Positions 10,740 through 23,485 of a stretch of DNA of 64,000 nucleotides are shown here, one piece after another. Source of the stretch: Dictyophora rubrovolvata (Eukaryota > Basidiomycota > Agaricomycetes > Phallales > Phallaceae). How positions within the stretch are numbered: the stretch's first letter is position 1; every line of letters starts with the position of its first letter. Made by a program: the position numbers and the translations under genes. The notes beneath the pieces were generated by a model. The model did not search any database, was not told the DNA's origin, and was given only the letters and a program-made list of their open reading frames with translations. The DNA lies in the NCBI GenBank assembly GCA_029959195.1, contig CP114122.1, forward strand, positions 2,294,001 to 2,358,000, written 5' to 3'.

Positions 10740-12610
10740 CAAAACTTGCAATGCGTCCTAATAACCAGCATACATGTATCAACCCAAAATGTTTTCTGTT
10801 CCTTGAGAAGCCTTCCACGTGTCTGGAGTCTGATATTCACATGATGTCAGAAGAATTTGCGAACCGGCTGGCCAGCCTGAGCTTACAGTTTGATTGGCAG
10901 CTCTTCGATATTTCACCCTACGAGCACACCATTCGCCAGCTGTAACACCTTTCGGTATACCATTAGGTATTCCGGTAGTCTGAATCTTCGAAGCAACCAG
11001 CGGCGAGTCCATAAGTGGTTCCATAATTGCCGTCGCGTGAGGTCTTTTTTTAACACGTCAATGAAGTATGCTGAAGAGGAGCTTTGGTCTGACATACCTA
11101 AGGAAATACACCAAGCTCCATCTCACATAGTCGCCTTGAGCTCCCGGAGCAGGTACCACTCGATGTATACTAGAACGTCTTCGCGACGAAAGTCTCAGAG
11201 ACTCAAAATGAATAGCGAAAAACCTGAAACTTACAAAATTCCTGCAGAATAGATAGACAATGCATCACCAATGTTACAGATGGCGTGTCCCTCAAGAGGC
11301 TGAAAGTATGATACAGAAGCCATCGATGATGGGAAATGCTATACACTTGCCTTGATATATTGCCATTCCTTAGAAATGGGATTCAGAACCTGCAATCCAC
11401 CAATAATATTATGATGTAGGAAGGACTGTATGGTAAAACGGCAACCAGAATCGGAATATTAGTCGCTTCAGTGGCTTGAAATGAAAGTCATGACTTGCCA
11501 AAGAACCAAAATCAGTATGAGCTCCCAATGATACTTTGTCGCCCGTAATAATTTTAGGTGGGTTACGAATAACTCTGCATTCACATCCGCTGAGGTCTTC
11601 AAATTTATGCCTGTCTTCCAAAATCTGGGCCGGTAACTCAAGGTATTCGTTTAAGATATCGAGCAAAGCCCGTAATACAGCATCCGAATCCCCAATGAAA
11701 TTTTGGATAGACGGCATTCGACTGGTCACGGTAGAAGGATATTCTCGGTGGATGATTCTAGGCCACGCCAGAGCATCGTCTTTAGATACGCTGCGTTGAT
11801 TTTAGTTTTTTCTTTACTCCGTCCAATGAAATACATACTTGATGAACTCTGTTGTATCCAATTGACCGTATTGGTCTCTATTTGCACCAGCGGCTTTATA
11901 TCTTGAAGAAACAAGAAACGAAAACCCCATTAAAATCAGCGCGTCTCGCCTAAGTCCTTGATTCTAGGAAACTACCCAAAGGAACGGCCCGTATCCCCTT
12001 GCTCAAACTTCATTTTCTCTTTGAGAGGGAGGGCCATCGTCGCCGCCCCCATTTCCCACATTGGTTGAATATCCACGTGATGATTTTTAAGACTATTTAA
12101 ACAACAGTCGAGAGCAATTACTGTAGAAAGCAAGGTAACGCACTAGAAAAACCCTAAGGACGTGCATGCTTTCCAGAAAGTATCCTAGATGAACATGAGC
12201 GAAAAATGAGCATACGTACCAAGACGTGGAACATACGTACTTTTTCGGATTTAACCCCTTGTTTCAGCTTTTCATAATCAATAACAAGCAGTGGGTGGGT
12301 TGGGACGTCTTCTGGAAATGGCGGTATATCCTGAACCTTGCTCATAAGTGTGAACGCACGAGGCGGCTGATTATAACCTGAAACAAGACCGATTATATGT
12401 AATTACCGTGCTCCATCGTCGTGTGATCGCAGCTGCCGGATGAATGGAAGAGCGGCACCAGAGAAGAGAAGAATTTGAAACGAACACTTGCATTAAGATT
12501 CGTCGACTTGAAAGTGTGTGAGTATCGTGACTTATAATTTGGAAAAGTTTTCACATGAAAAAATTAGCGCAAGTATGAGATCCATTACAGGCAGCGGAAA
12601 TCTCCGGTCA
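10740..12610 (-). repeat. Duplicated dioxygenase segment, copy 1
   Basis: This segment is nearly identical to 24155-26010, including introns and about 250 bp of upstream sequence. The similarity starts close to the stop codon and ends upstream of the gene, so the gene was copied with its promoter. Confidence 0.8.
10779..12345 (-). CDS. 2OG-Fe(II) dioxygenase, IPNS-like, copy 1
   Basis: Ten exons encode a protein of about 345 residues of the isopenicillin-N-synthase/clavaminate-synthase-like superfamily. The N-terminus carries the DIPPFPEDVPTHPLLVIDY region. The iron ligands are visible as HTD (about residues 199-201) and a His in SIHRVV (about 257), and the 2-oxoglutarate-binding RxS as RWS. 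Such enzymes use Fe(II), oxygen and 2-oxoglutarate to oxidise small molecules in the cytosol; the substrate cannot be told. Two introns (11426-11498 and 11300-11350) only splice in frame if the donor is GC (GCAAGT). The gene looks intact and is a recent duplicate of 24196-25760. Confidence 0.85.
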
Positions 12611-13062
12611 AACCAAGCAAAAAAAATGGATTAATCGCCTTTCAATCACAATAACAGTCGTTGGGCATACCAGGGATGCTTAATCCCCTTGCGTGCAATG
12701 GTGCTAGGGCTCCCGGCTCTCCCAGACCCCGGTGGTCTAAACTGCTTCCATGACATTTTTATTTGTATGAATGGAAAGTTTGCAGCTTTTGGAAAGTCGA
12801 GAGGCCTGAATTGATACTTTCCTAACCCATTCCTCGCAAGAGTATGGAGCATTAACCGACTACAAGTGGGATATGACAGGACTGCAGGATATGACGGGAG
12901 CTGTTAATTTTCAGCGCTTCGAGATTAACGGCGCTTGTTCATTTTATCCCCAGCATTTTTCAGAACCATCTCTTTGACTGCTGCTACCTCCTTTGACATT
13001 AATCTGACCCTAAATTGAACTCCCAAGAAGAATCGTCCAGTGGCAACGTTGAAGTGACCGAA
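12611..13062. other. Intergenic between two oxidase genes
   Basis: No gene is supported here. The region carries the promoter of the prolyl-hydroxylase-like gene. An in-frame stop at 13000-13002 limits how far that gene can extend upstream without another exon. Confidence 0.4.
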
Positions 13063-14622
13063 ATGATCAGACCCGCCGCCACCGAAGAAGATAAAGCAGT
13101 CTTCGATCGGCTGCTTCAAAAGATATCAGCCGTTGATTCTTATTTCTGTTGTGGCGGAACTCTCGAATTAACCGACAGACCTTTGACTCTTTACTACAGG
13201 TCCGAAACGACTGGTAAAAGCAATTGGTAATATTAATGGAGTTAACCCTTCCCCATATCGATCCTCTCATTCACCTTTTTCAATTATCTAGTCTCGATTT
13301 TTGCAACCTGCTTGAACGATCAGCAACAAGCCGCCAGACTGCGATAAACGACCTCCTTGAAGCATGTGTGCCCGCTCCCCACGGAAGAGGGGATGAGACT
13401 GTACTTGATGAATCTTATCGATTAGCTCGGGAGCTCCGTCAAAACGAATTTGCACTTAGCATAGACCTCTTAGGTGAAGTCGGTACCCAGATTTTCTCAA
13501 GCATTAGCACGTTGACTGCGGGACGATTGATACTCACCGAAGGGCACTGGCAAGCTGACAAAAGTGTTCCGAGTCTGACGATGATCCCACGTTTGTACAA
13601 ACTTAATGCGTATACTAAGAATGGCTTCTTCAAATCCCATAGAGATACGCCGAAAGGGAATGATCATATTGGCACGTTGATGATTGCTCTTCCCGTTGCC
13701 CATCAAGGCGGTGCATTGCGAATTAATCATGACGGGAACGAAGTCGTGTTTGACTGGCATCAACAATGTTCTGAAGGTTTTAAAGTCCAAGAAGATGGCA
13801 AGTTGAAGATCTCGCTCCCCTGGGCATTTCTCTTTTCCGACGTTGAGCATGAAGTTCTACCCGTAGAATCAGGCACGCGTGTCACCATTGCCTACGACAT
13901 TTTCTCTTCTCAAGAAAACATACCAGTGCCGGGAAACATGGGATCACTTGTGACTAACATGGATGGAACGACGATCCCGCTGTATAACGATTTCGTCGCG
14001 GCCTTGCGTAATCCTTCATTCCTCATCAAGGGTGCCGAAGTCGCCATTTCACTTTCGCATTCATATCCCATGCCTCGCACAGGACTGAGACTAAGCAACA
14101 AAGAGTTCGCAGCACATCTGAAAGGCGTCGATGCAATTGTATATCATGCGATGAAAACGGCAGGGTTTGATGTCTCCTTGAAGGCTGTTATAGTGCACGA
14201 AATCGAGGATTGCGGGTCTGAAGTTGGAGGTATCCCGCAAGATGATTACGAGCCGGTGATATATGGCGACCGCAAATATTCGTGGACTGACAAGTTGCTG
14301 CTCACGTCCGATATCTTCACGTGTACTGACCAAAATGATCTGCCTGTGGACAGGGACGGTTATAGCGAGTATCAGGATATTGTTAAGGCTAAATTTGGTG
14401 CTCGGGCAAGTCCCCAATTGATGTGTAAGTTACCTCTAACCTTTTATTCGATGGCCTTATAATCATCTTTAAACAGGGGTAAAAAAACCGAAAGACACAT
14501 TCATCAACGCTGGTGCATATCTCGCCTACTCGAACGAGTATTCAGTAAACTATTTTTACTCTGCGGCTGCGTTCATACTGAATGTTCCACCGTTCGGGGA
14601 AAAATCTCGTACCTTGTCTTGA
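13063..14622 (+). CDS. Fe2OG dioxygenase, prolyl-4-hydroxylase-like
   Basis: Three exons (13063-13226, 13292-14424, 14477-14622) close a 480-residue frame. The core shows YKLNAYTKNGFFKSHRDTP with the HxD iron ligands, then GGALRINHDG, then the distal His and the 2OG-binding Arg in EHEVLPVESGTRVTIAYD. This is the prolyl-4-hydroxylase-type Fe(II)/2OG fold common in agaricomycetes, where long members have an extra C-terminal half as here. The likely role is hydroxylation of a protein or small molecule; the target is unknown. The start is the first ATG after an in-frame stop; an additional upstream exon is possible. Confidence 0.8.
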
Positions 14623-15079
14623 GGAACCAGGAAAATAATTAAACTTTGAAATCTCATAGTTACTTAACAGAATAGAACCTGCTTTCTGAGCTCTTCTTCG
14701 TGTGATCGATAATTGAATCGGCCCCGGTTCTGAATTGAAAATCAACTTTCGGAACGACAGTGTCGAGTCACTAATACCTAGCATTCTGCAACAGCAAAGT
14801 TCCCTTGAACGTACTCACAAATGCACTAGTTAACATCTGAAGGTTGCGACATTGGCAGTCACCTTTCAAACCAATAGTTTGTATTTGGCGATCATAGATT
14901 CATATCATATCGTGGGATTCGTGGTTAAATCACATATTATAACCTGCGGATTTCAAAGGATAAACGTCCTTTTTTATTTGCTCAAAACTAAGCCGGCCAT
15001 TTTCAGAAATTGGGTTGGCACAGGCTTTGCTACAACATGTATCAATTATCTCAAAGTATATTGAAAAAAGCCTCGCTCT
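14623..15079. other. Intergenic, no gene seen
   Basis: Low-coding sequence follows the Fe2OG gene. Its reverse-strand open frames show no motif. The left edge of duplicated segment B begins just after. Confidence 0.4.
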
Positions 15080-15283
15080 TTTAGTCCTAAACCCTAAACA
15101 TTTTACATCAGACCTAGGCACGTCATCTTTACAAACGGCAAGGTCTAACGCACAAGGAATGGCTTAAGACATATCATCAGGCTATAGGATTAGTTTGGAA
15201 CCGATAGTGGCGTCGAAGATTATCTGAAGATGTTTTCCGATGTCGCGCCAGCCGTCGTGGTACGGCCCTTTATCGACCTGTCC

Positions 15284-15478
15284 GTATAGTCAACCAATCT
15301 TTCCCCCCACTATTAGATAATCTACATTGTGTGAGTAAGGTATTGGCTTAATAGATAACTTCACCTCTTCTTTAGTTGTCTGTAGGACGACTAAAGAAGA
15401 GGTGACGCGCTTAGTAGACGCGATAATGGGCGTGGTGCCGGCGCTCATTTTCCAACACGCACGGAACTCAACATAGGC
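15284..15478 (+). repeat. Hairpin repeat, copy 1 (inserted in segment B)
   Basis: The core is a stem of two 19-nt arms (15362-15380 and 15386-15404) with one mismatch and a 5-nt loop. It is followed by GACGCGCTTAGTAGACGCG. Homologues lie at 40450-40560 and, inverted, at 46500-46640. Segment A lacks the whole stretch at the corresponding place, so it behaves like a small mobile element. The family is not recognised. Confidence 0.55.
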
Positions 15479-15944
15479 GACTAGGAATCAGAACCGGGAG
15501 ACTTCGCGGCGGCTCCCCGAATCCGACAAAAAACGCTGCAATACACAGCTGCAGTGTTCGAGGCTCAAATCCACAAGTACGTTATTGTTTTTATTTTTGT
15601 AGTATCAATTTTGAATTGATTAATTGTTTCTCTAAGAAAACACGCTCCTCAATTGTGTGTCAATTGTCCTAGGCCATCTCTCTGCCCCAAATTATTTCAC
15701 TACTGAATTATCGTCCCACAGCACAGGGAAATGAACAAAAAAAACACAAAAATGTTTATCGTTGAACATGGGCATAAAATAAAAAATGACTGCATCTACT
15801 AAAGACGCATCCTATTGTTTGAGAGTCGTTCCGGGCTAGAGAGGCCGAAGAGGCCATCCCAGTCAAGTGAACAATAATCTATTTTATTCCTGAAATGTAA
15901 ACTGACTACTTTATTAAGTCTACAATCAAAAGTAGCAGAAACGC

Positions 15945-16175
15945 ATATAAAATCCAGAGGGATCGACGGTGTTCGGATAGTTCAGTTTTTCATCATTCCT
16001 CTCTTCCCCGCTCGGTCCAACATCATTTGGAGCAATTCCTCAGCTACATTGGGGTGCAGCGTGTCCTCCAAAGTGGTGGATTGGATAATGTAAGTTTTAT
16101 GATACTTTTGGACTGTATACTTATCCTCTCGTAGATCATGGAACTAACTTATTCTGTGGCGTGTAAATAGCAAGG
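15945..16175 (+). ncRNA. Putative spliced non-coding leader RNA, copy B
   Basis: The TATA-like box is at 15945-15953, the GTAAGT donor at 16090, and the intron 16090-16134 is 45 nt long and ends CGTAG. It corresponds to copy A and copy C. The only ATG frame after the splice encodes ten residues and is not kept in copy A. Confidence 0.4.
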
Positions 16176-16614
16176 TGGCGGACTAATATAAACAGTTTAT
16201 TAATCACGCCCGTGAGCGCTGGGTGATAATCCCCGGTCGTACAGCCACTCCAGGGGTATACATCGAACTTTCTGATCGTACGTAAACTGACCACTCTTCT
16301 TGTAAGCCGTTCATTTCCCAATCAGTCAGAACAAGAAAAACATCCCTTTGGCCAAAGAAACAACATAAATGCTGCTGATTCTTATTGACAACAGATTTAG
16401 TTCCACACGCGTTCAATGTCAACAAAGACCGCATAAATTCAATATGAAAAGGAATAAGAACGAGACTTTGGTCACGAAGGAAAAATGTGGACAGACAAGG
16501 ACCACTCACTAACATGTGTTTTCTCTATTTTTTCTTCAGATAAACGCCACTCGATTTGTCTTGCTATATAAGGTATGGCCTTAGATTCTTACCCTGCAAA
16601 CATGAGTGAGTCCT

Positions 16615-16710
16615 TGTTGATCGAAACATGATGGACCTTCGACACGTCGACGTCAGAGATCCTCCCTTTGAGCGATCTCTCATTTGTGGTCAATGTTGAA
16701 TTTTTAGGGT
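16615..16710. promoter_or_regulatory. Strongly conserved upstream block, copy B
   Basis: This is the near-identical counterpart of 6930-7022, with the same ACACGTCGACGT core, and lies about 200 bp before the zinc-finger start. Confidence 0.5.
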
Positions 16711-16795
16711 GGTTTGCATGCTGTCCCAGTGTCCTTAACGACGGCGGCAGCATTACGCGGTCCTTTATCTGAGTTCATGCATCGCCGTTGCGTAT

Positions 16796-16804
16796 CATAT
16801 AAAA
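16796..16804 (+). promoter_or_regulatory. TATA box of zinc-finger gene copy B
   Basis: CATATAAAA lies 110 bp before the ATG at 16906, in the same setting as in copies A and C. Confidence 0.5.
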
Positions 16805-16905
16805 GAACGCTCTATCCATGTCCGGTTTACAACAAGAATATCTTCTTTACCACGTTCATCCATCGACAATTATTCCCCTTCCATTTCCCCTCTCTAACCC
16901 CTGCG

Positions 16906-19144
16906 ATGTCATACCCCTTCAAATACAACGAGCAGTCTGACCATTTCGACGTACCTTTGGAAGCTCCTTCTTTTGAGGACTTCCAAAGTTATTTCGAAGC
17001 TCGACTCTCTCACCTCCCTCAAACAGCTAGCCCACCTTTCCCCTCAGGCTCTAAACGTCCTCAGCAACTTCCATCTATCATCCAATCAGCCTCTAACCCA
17101 AATACATGGTACTCAGACGCGTCGTCGTCTTCGAACTCCCGCCCCATTTCAGGAACTTATTCGTTTCCGTCGAGCTCACAAACATTAGACGTGTCACCTT
17201 TGGGTCTCTTTTACGAGCCAAACACCTCTTCACAAAACACGCATCCGCCACCGTTTGTGCCTTCAACTGAGGATGATTGCACCTTTCTTGAAAACTTAGA
17301 TCCATCGCTTCTTGACACGGATATTATCAATGGTAAGTCGTATTCAGAATTGTTCTTTCATTTATTAAACACTCTTTTTAGTCATCAACAATCCCTCATT
17401 ATCATACATTCCCGAGCCGGTCGGACACGGCTCTTCTCCCTCAAGAAAAAGACCCCGTGCAAATGAAGCACCCGAGCCTAATAACGCGTTTTCGAATCTG
17501 AAACGTCGTAGGGTGTCTACTAATGGTCACCAAACCTTACCCAGTACGTCATAAAAAGCCTTTTTGGGCGCGATCTCATTAATTGACGCGTTATTGTCTC
17601 AGGTGTCCCTCCTTCAACAAATACTTGCAGCAACAACAACGTTATAACAAATACCTTCAATGGCTTTTGTAAGTGACAATAGATTTTATATTTTCATATT
17701 TTTGGATGTTGAGTACGATATTCTTCGATGCATTAGCCTTACCGGCTTCAACCTCTCATGCCAATACGACGCTTTCACCAACCCCTTATCCAAATCCCCA
17801 AATATTTCACGGTATGTCTACGCCCTGTTTAAAAATATTTGTTCATCTTTTGACGTGTGTCCAACAGACGCACCTGCTCATCCCGTCCCCTTTCCACCTG
17901 CTCCAGTTCTTCTCCCGCCTCTTCATGTGGGCGCGACTCAACCTAGTGCCACTGCCCCTTATAGAACGGCGATCGACAACACGGCATGGTGGAATCCAAA
18001 TGTGGACTTATATGCCCCTCTCGTGGGCCTTTCGCCTACCCCTCCTGTTGCTATTCCGCCCGCCTATTTGCCCGGAGCTCAATTTTATCCAAATGCTTAT
18101 GCCGGAAATGAAGGCACGGTCGAATACACATTGGGATTAAATGGCAATGGAAGCGGAAATTTATACAACGGTCGGTCCTACCTCTATCTTATTCCAAACC
18201 TTTGACTGAACCATCATGTGCAGTAGCAGGAGCCTCTCAGGCTGATGTGCTCCCGTTGTCATATTTCAGGCTCCCCGATGCGGAAAATGGACCTCTTGAT
18301 TGGACTACGGGTCTGCTAGGTCCAGAGCACTTTTATAACACCACTTGTAAGCGTTTTTTCATTTCATTAGTGATCCGTTGAATTGACGAGTTGTTGTGTA
18401 TAGCCGGTGCTTCTGTTGCCTCATCATCGGTTGTTGTTCCGCCGTTTATGGAACAACAAAATCACACAAACGCGGTTGCAAACAGTAAGTCTCAACTTTA
18501 TTTTGAATGTGAACAGTCAAATTGACAAGGTCATATAAGATGCAACCCACTCGAGTGTTGTCGACTTTCGTCAACACTCGACACCTACCAACCAGATATC
18601 GACGACGGAGCATGTCGCAAATGCGACTATGCCCAACGCTCATGTGCCTTCGACATCGGGGGCACCAAGTGTTGATCCTTTAGTCATCACTTACGAGATA
18701 ATCGAACCGTCAAACCCACCTTCCCCCTCCCCCACCTGCAGCCCCAAGCGCAAACGCGCCAAAAAAAGCGACCCCGCAGTCTACCCAGATGGAGACCTAT
18801 GGTTCTCTGAAGGCAAACAATTTTTTTGCCGTTACAAGGGGCCGGACTGTCCAGAGGGTTGCAAAGAAGAGCTGAATTCTCCATCTGCACGCAATTTAGC
18901 TCGTCACATGCGCAGGCATGCTAAAGGTGAGGCAGGCATGCGAAATCTTCCAGCGAATGAAAGAGTGGCCTTCAATGCCTTGTTGCCCCAGGGACTGCTG
19001 AGAGTGAAAGCGAGGTGTAAGCTCGCCTCTGCCCAACTCCACAAGTGCGCCTTTTATCGTAAACATGGCCGTCGCTGGGCCGTGATGACGATGGAGCGGG
19101 CAGAAAATTTGGAGCGGAAGCACAAGGCATACCACGATCCCTGA
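16906..19144 (+). CDS. Zinc-finger-like putative transcription factor, copy B
   Basis: Eight exons (16906-17332, 17382-17543, 17603-17668, 17737-17811, 17868-18170, 18224-18346, 18404-18484, 18540-19144) give an uninterrupted 613-residue protein. Exon 1 is close to copy C and clearly different from copy A. The exon-2 basic cluster SRKRPRANEA is kept. The finger region reads CRYKGPDCPEGC, then RNLARHMRRH, with two extra residues between the last Cys and first His compared with A and C. The protein ends at KAYHDP and lacks the lysine/arginine tail of A and C, so nuclear import may depend on exon 2 only. The start at 16906 follows from the conserved MSYP start; an in-frame ATG further upstream lies before the TATA box. 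Confidence 0.75.
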
Positions 19145-19789
19145 TCAACAGTCTCATCCGCAGGTTTGATCCTCGTGTCTTTGAGTTCGGTGTCAAGAGC
19201 GTCTGTCAGATTCATCTATATTTATTAGTTTTTTCCTCTCTTGATTTACTGTCAGTTTTGTAGTAGAATAACACCAGCAATCATGTACGAACACATACCA
19301 TCATGTATTTTCATTTTCATTTTCATCGTTAGCATACCGTTCTGTACCAACGACATACCATGTATTCCCATCCTCATCACTGTATTCATTTGTACCTCGT
19401 CGTCGTTGGACCGCAATAGAAACAACAAAAGAGAAATGCCCCAGTTTGAGTTTTTTGCAGCAACAATAAGATCGCCTTATATATACGTTTGCGTCGAAAC
19501 AAAAAACACAAGGGCTCAAAGGGCGTGTGTAGTCGTGTGTTTAATTTTTACTGGCCCTTTGTAATCAGATCCAGGCCTTTGTCTGACGTCATAGCCGGTG
19601 GTCACGTGCGTAAATTGAGTAATCAAAGGTCAGCGTTCCAGCTGACTTGCAAGTTGTCATTGTCAAACACTACCTACTATGAACAATGACATTATGTGGC
19701 GATAAGCCATTACGACACATCACCGAACATCAAAGTAAGATACATTTTGAACACATAGCTGATAAAGAATTCCTGACCTTGTCCTGACC
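19145..19789 (+). other. 3' region of zinc-finger copy B
   Basis: The region parallels 9446-10090, with the TTTTCA microsatellite and the GGTCACGTG string. No gene was seen. Confidence 0.5.
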
Positions 19790-21240
19790 AGGAACGCTCG
19801 CGGCCCGAGTACACAATTCCAAGCTTGCGGTAAACAGAGTGAACCCAGATATTCTCTACAGTATCTTCGTGTTAGCGGTTTACGACTCGACTCCTCCTAT
19901 AAACACTACATTGAAGATTTTACATGTCTGTGATCATTGGAGAAAATCTGTACTAGGGTGGCCAGCTTTATGGGCTTTGTAGACCCTGAACATCGCTACA
20001 AGCTCAATATCGACTCTCGATTTGCTCGTGAACAGGTCTTGGAATGCTCCCCTCACTTTGTCACGGAACTAATTGACGTCAGCATCACGGTATTCTTATT
20101 GACTACCTCGAATCTAAAGCCAACGTCATAGTACCCCGCTTATGTCCCCTGACTCTACATCTTACAGATCGCGAGCTCGCCCAAATTCATCATGTATTTC
20201 GGAATTCTACAGAGCGTTCGCTTCGACTGCGGCACCTGGATATTCGCGTGTATCAAGCCTCGCTTGGAGAGAAAATTGCATCTCCGTCGCTGGGGGGAAT
20301 TTTTGCGGATAAACCTCTCCTATCTTCGAGTACTCAAACTTGAAGCATTGGATTTACCATGGCTCGAGCTTCCGCATACCAAACTGCTCATTTCAAACTT
20401 TCATGTCCTCCAAACCCGCCTGTTCTTTCTCAGCTTCTATGTTTCCTTTACCGCTGTCCTCTTTTGTGCGATCCGGAGTTCTATACTTCAGATTTTAAGG
20501 ATGTCCAGGTAGACATCACCGCGGCTACAATGAAATCAATAACAAGACTGGACTTTCCTGACCTCAGGCGACTCATATTGAAGTCAGAGGGCCCGTCCGG
20601 CTACAGTTATATCCGGGAGCTTTCAACTCGCATCCAAACGGCAACATCGTTGTCCGAATTCTGTCTGCTTTATGATCACCGCCCAGAATTCCGATCAACC
20701 ACAGATGCAACCGCACCCCCACCTCTCAACATTTTTGAAGCAATCCCATCTGGGGTATCGTCCTGTTTTGTAAACCATCGCTATTTATATATACGCATTG
20801 ACTTTGAGGCCGGGTCCTTCCAAATTTCCCCCGCGCCCCATCGTGTTTGGCCTTCAGGTTATCCGCTTGACGTCTCGGGCTCCTTTCTTAGTGGTCCAGC
20901 TTCATTTGATCATAACTCCAGATCTCGATTTGATACACTCCATGCCCAGAATAACACAGCTGGAATTAGACTCTCGGAATTATAGCGCTCAGACTTGGGA
21001 AGTTCCTTGGGTCATTGACATACCCAGCTCATTTCAAATTTTGGTACAATCGTCCCCTGGTTTGAAACTCAAAAAGCTTATTCTAACAGACGCTGGTTTA
21101 AATGACAGATCTGTTGATGCACTTCTCCACGCGGTTTCGAGGACTGAAGTTGAGATTTTGGAATTGTACGGGAACATGCCCGATAGAAAAACCGTGAGGG
21201 CGTGACAGCTGCTCTGCGCGAAAAAGGAGCTGTGGTTGTT
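19790..21240 (+). pseudogene. F-box/LRR gene, dead copy B
   Basis: The sequence follows the intact F-box gene at 36062-37903 over most of its length: F-box with CDHWRKS-type region near 19930, then LDLPWLELPH-like LRR segments near 20350, and the C-terminal RTEVEILEL part near 21150. The reading frame is broken repeatedly by stops and small indels, with pieces found in all three frames (19937-20131, 20192-20512, 20359-20985, 20798-21205). An early internal stop follows the LWAL string near 19975. It is a host-family pseudogene. Confidence 0.75.
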
Positions 21241-21349
21241 CGATCCGACTAGAATTAGTGGCTACTCAAGTACGTATAATTTTGTAGCTAATGGTTGTAT
21301 TTGTCATTTAAAATCAAGAACAGTGTATCCGCTCTTCACTGTGCGCGTA

Positions 21350-21616
21350 CTAAACTAAGTCATATGACCGAAGGCGAGTACTAATATTTGTAGAATTCGG
21401 AACTCTTTTATCTTGCAATTCGACCAACAATAAGCACGGCAACAATAATGTATTAGCAATGTATTGTATAAAACACAATTTAAGGTATGTAGGGCACGTC
21501 ATGAAACCTTCAACCGTCGTAGAGCGCGATGGCGAGGCGATTAAAGCGCCGTTGATCTCGACCACCTGTAAAATAATGCCATAGATTGATACCTTCGATT
21601 CAAATAAGAGCGACAT
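21350..21616 (-). CDS. Possible small gene, no homology recognised
   Basis: An ATG at 21616 lies about 90 bp downstream (minus strand) of a TATA-like CCTATATAAAC, with a pyrimidine-rich leader between. The frame runs 88 residues, is fairly hydrophobic near YIANTLLLPCLLLVEL, and could also be spliced after residue 17 at a GTGGTC donor. The promoter layout is the only support, so this is tentative. Confidence 0.25.
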   Translation of the reverse strand: MSLLFESKVSIYGIILQVVEINGALIASPSRSTTVEGFMTCPTYLKLCFIQYIANTLLLPCLLLVELQDKRVPNSTNISTRLRSYDLV

Positions 21617-21892
21617 AAGTACAACCCTTTGTCGAGAGGAAGGCTGCTTGCGGTGGACAAGGTATGAGAAGGTCGGTTACGCAAGCCTTGGGGTTTATAT
21701 AGGAAGTTTAGGGCTTACATAATTAGACGCTAGTGACAAAGCGGCGACAGCTCCGGAGTGACGAGTCTACTAGACGCCATTTTTATCCTGTTCGTGATAC
21801 TGGTAAACATCATTTATTTCTCGTTACTTATGTTGTACTTGTGGATTAGCTCATATACATACATCCGCAACTATGTTTAACCTTGTTTCAAG

Positions 21893-23485
21893 TTATGTGC
21901 TAGCAGGAATGGCTTCGGTTCCCCGAGAAGCCCTCCATGTCTCAGGACCCTATAAGTGGACGGATAACGATTGAGAATTGTAACGTTCTAGGATTTCCGG
22001 CTTAACTTACTGTTCGATTGGCAACCCTTTGGTACTTTATTCTCCGGCTGAACCATTCGCCTGCGGTAACACCTTCGGAAACGTTCTTATATGCGTCTGA
22101 ATTAGATGCAATTTTGGAAGCAACCAAAGGCGAGCTCATTAAAGGTTCCATAATTGCTGTTGAATGTGGTCTTCATCATGTATATTAGAAATGTTTTTGA
22201 TTGACGTTTAAGTTTGACATACCTCAAGAAATAAACCAGACTCCATCTTACATAGTCACCCTGAGCTCCTGGTGCAGGTACGACGCGATGTATGTTTGAA
22301 TGTCTGGGATGAAATATGTAAGGCCGCTTGCGCCGGAGGACAACTAAGAGTATATGTGTCTCACAAAATTCCACCAGAATAAATGGATAGAGCATCGCCG
22401 ATATTACAAATGGCATGTCCTGGAAGCGGCTAGTTTCCCAATAGTACAGGTAAGAGATATCCTTAAAATTTAAGATGAGATTATAGAACGAACTTTGATA
22501 TATTGCCATTCCCGAGAAGTAGGAGGTAGAACCTGTAGACCACCGATAACATTGTGGTGCAGAAAAGACTAATGGAAACATTAGCTGGGATATAGTACTA
22601 TGCCATTAAAGAGTCGAAACACTACACACTAAAGACCCAAAATCAGTATGCGCTCCCAAAGACACCTTTGAGTCGCCCGAGATCTTCTTAGGCGGATTAC
22701 GGATGACTCTACATTCAGATCCACTTGGGAGTTCAATGCTATGTCTCTCGCTCAGCGTATTAATAGGTAAGCCCAGATATTCGTTCATGATGTCAAGTAA
22801 AGTTCGCAGGACGGCATCGGAGTCTGCTACAAACTTTTTGATATTTACCATCCGACTTGTGACAGTTGAAGGGTATTCTCGATGAATGATTTCGGGCCAT
22901 GCTAGAGCATCGTCTTTGGAAACACTGTGAAATTTTAGTTCGCTGTCCAAATTGACACTGATCACTGATCACAATACGTACTTGATAAACTCTACCGTGT
23001 CCAAACTGCCATGTTCATCCGTATTGTTCGCACCAGCAGCCTTGTAGCTAGGGAAAGCTATTAAGTTTTACTCAATGTCCGATAAAGATAGCAAATAAAT
23101 ACCCAAAAGAACGACCGGTGTCCCCTTGTTCAAATTTCATCTTCTCCTCAAGAGGCAATGCCATCGTTGCTGTACCCATCTCCCACATCGGTTGAATGGC
23201 CACATTGTGGTTTTTAAGACTGTTTCACGAAAAAAAGTTATCATGTCAATGTAAATCAGTCCCGCTGTTTAACATAACCTGACTTACTAAAAAAATCCCA
23301 AAGAAGTACATGCTTTCCAGAAGGTTTCCTAGGCGATTCAGGATATTATACGCTTATGAGTGATAACAAAAAATATAAATCACCTTTTCAGATTTATCCC
23401 CCTGCTTCAACTTCTCGTAGTCAATCACCAGCAATGGATGAGTAGGGACGTTGTCAGGAAATTGCGGTATGTCATTAGTGTTCAT
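21893..23485 (-). CDS. 2OG-Fe(II) dioxygenase, IPNS-like, copy 3
   Basis: Ten exons at the same positions as in copies 1 and 2 give an open protein of about 345 residues. The start MNTNDIPQFPDNVPTHPLLV, the HTD iron ligands in LGAHTDFGSL, the distal His in NIHRVVPAPG and RWS are present. It is clearly more diverged than copies 1 and 2 are from each other, so it represents the older duplication. The two introns that use GC donors in copies 1 and 2 have ordinary GT donors here (GTGTGT and GTTCGT). The final residues after the last intron are PETWRASRGTEAIPAST. Confidence 0.85.

Larger units (their letters stand above)
15080..20090 (+). repeat. Segmental duplication, copy B
   Basis: This is the direct copy of 5610-10348. 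Relative to A it carries an extra insertion of about 190 bp (roughly 15284-15478) with a strong hairpin. It includes the leader, the zinc-finger gene and the F-box remnant, which here continues further to about 21240. Confidence 0.8.
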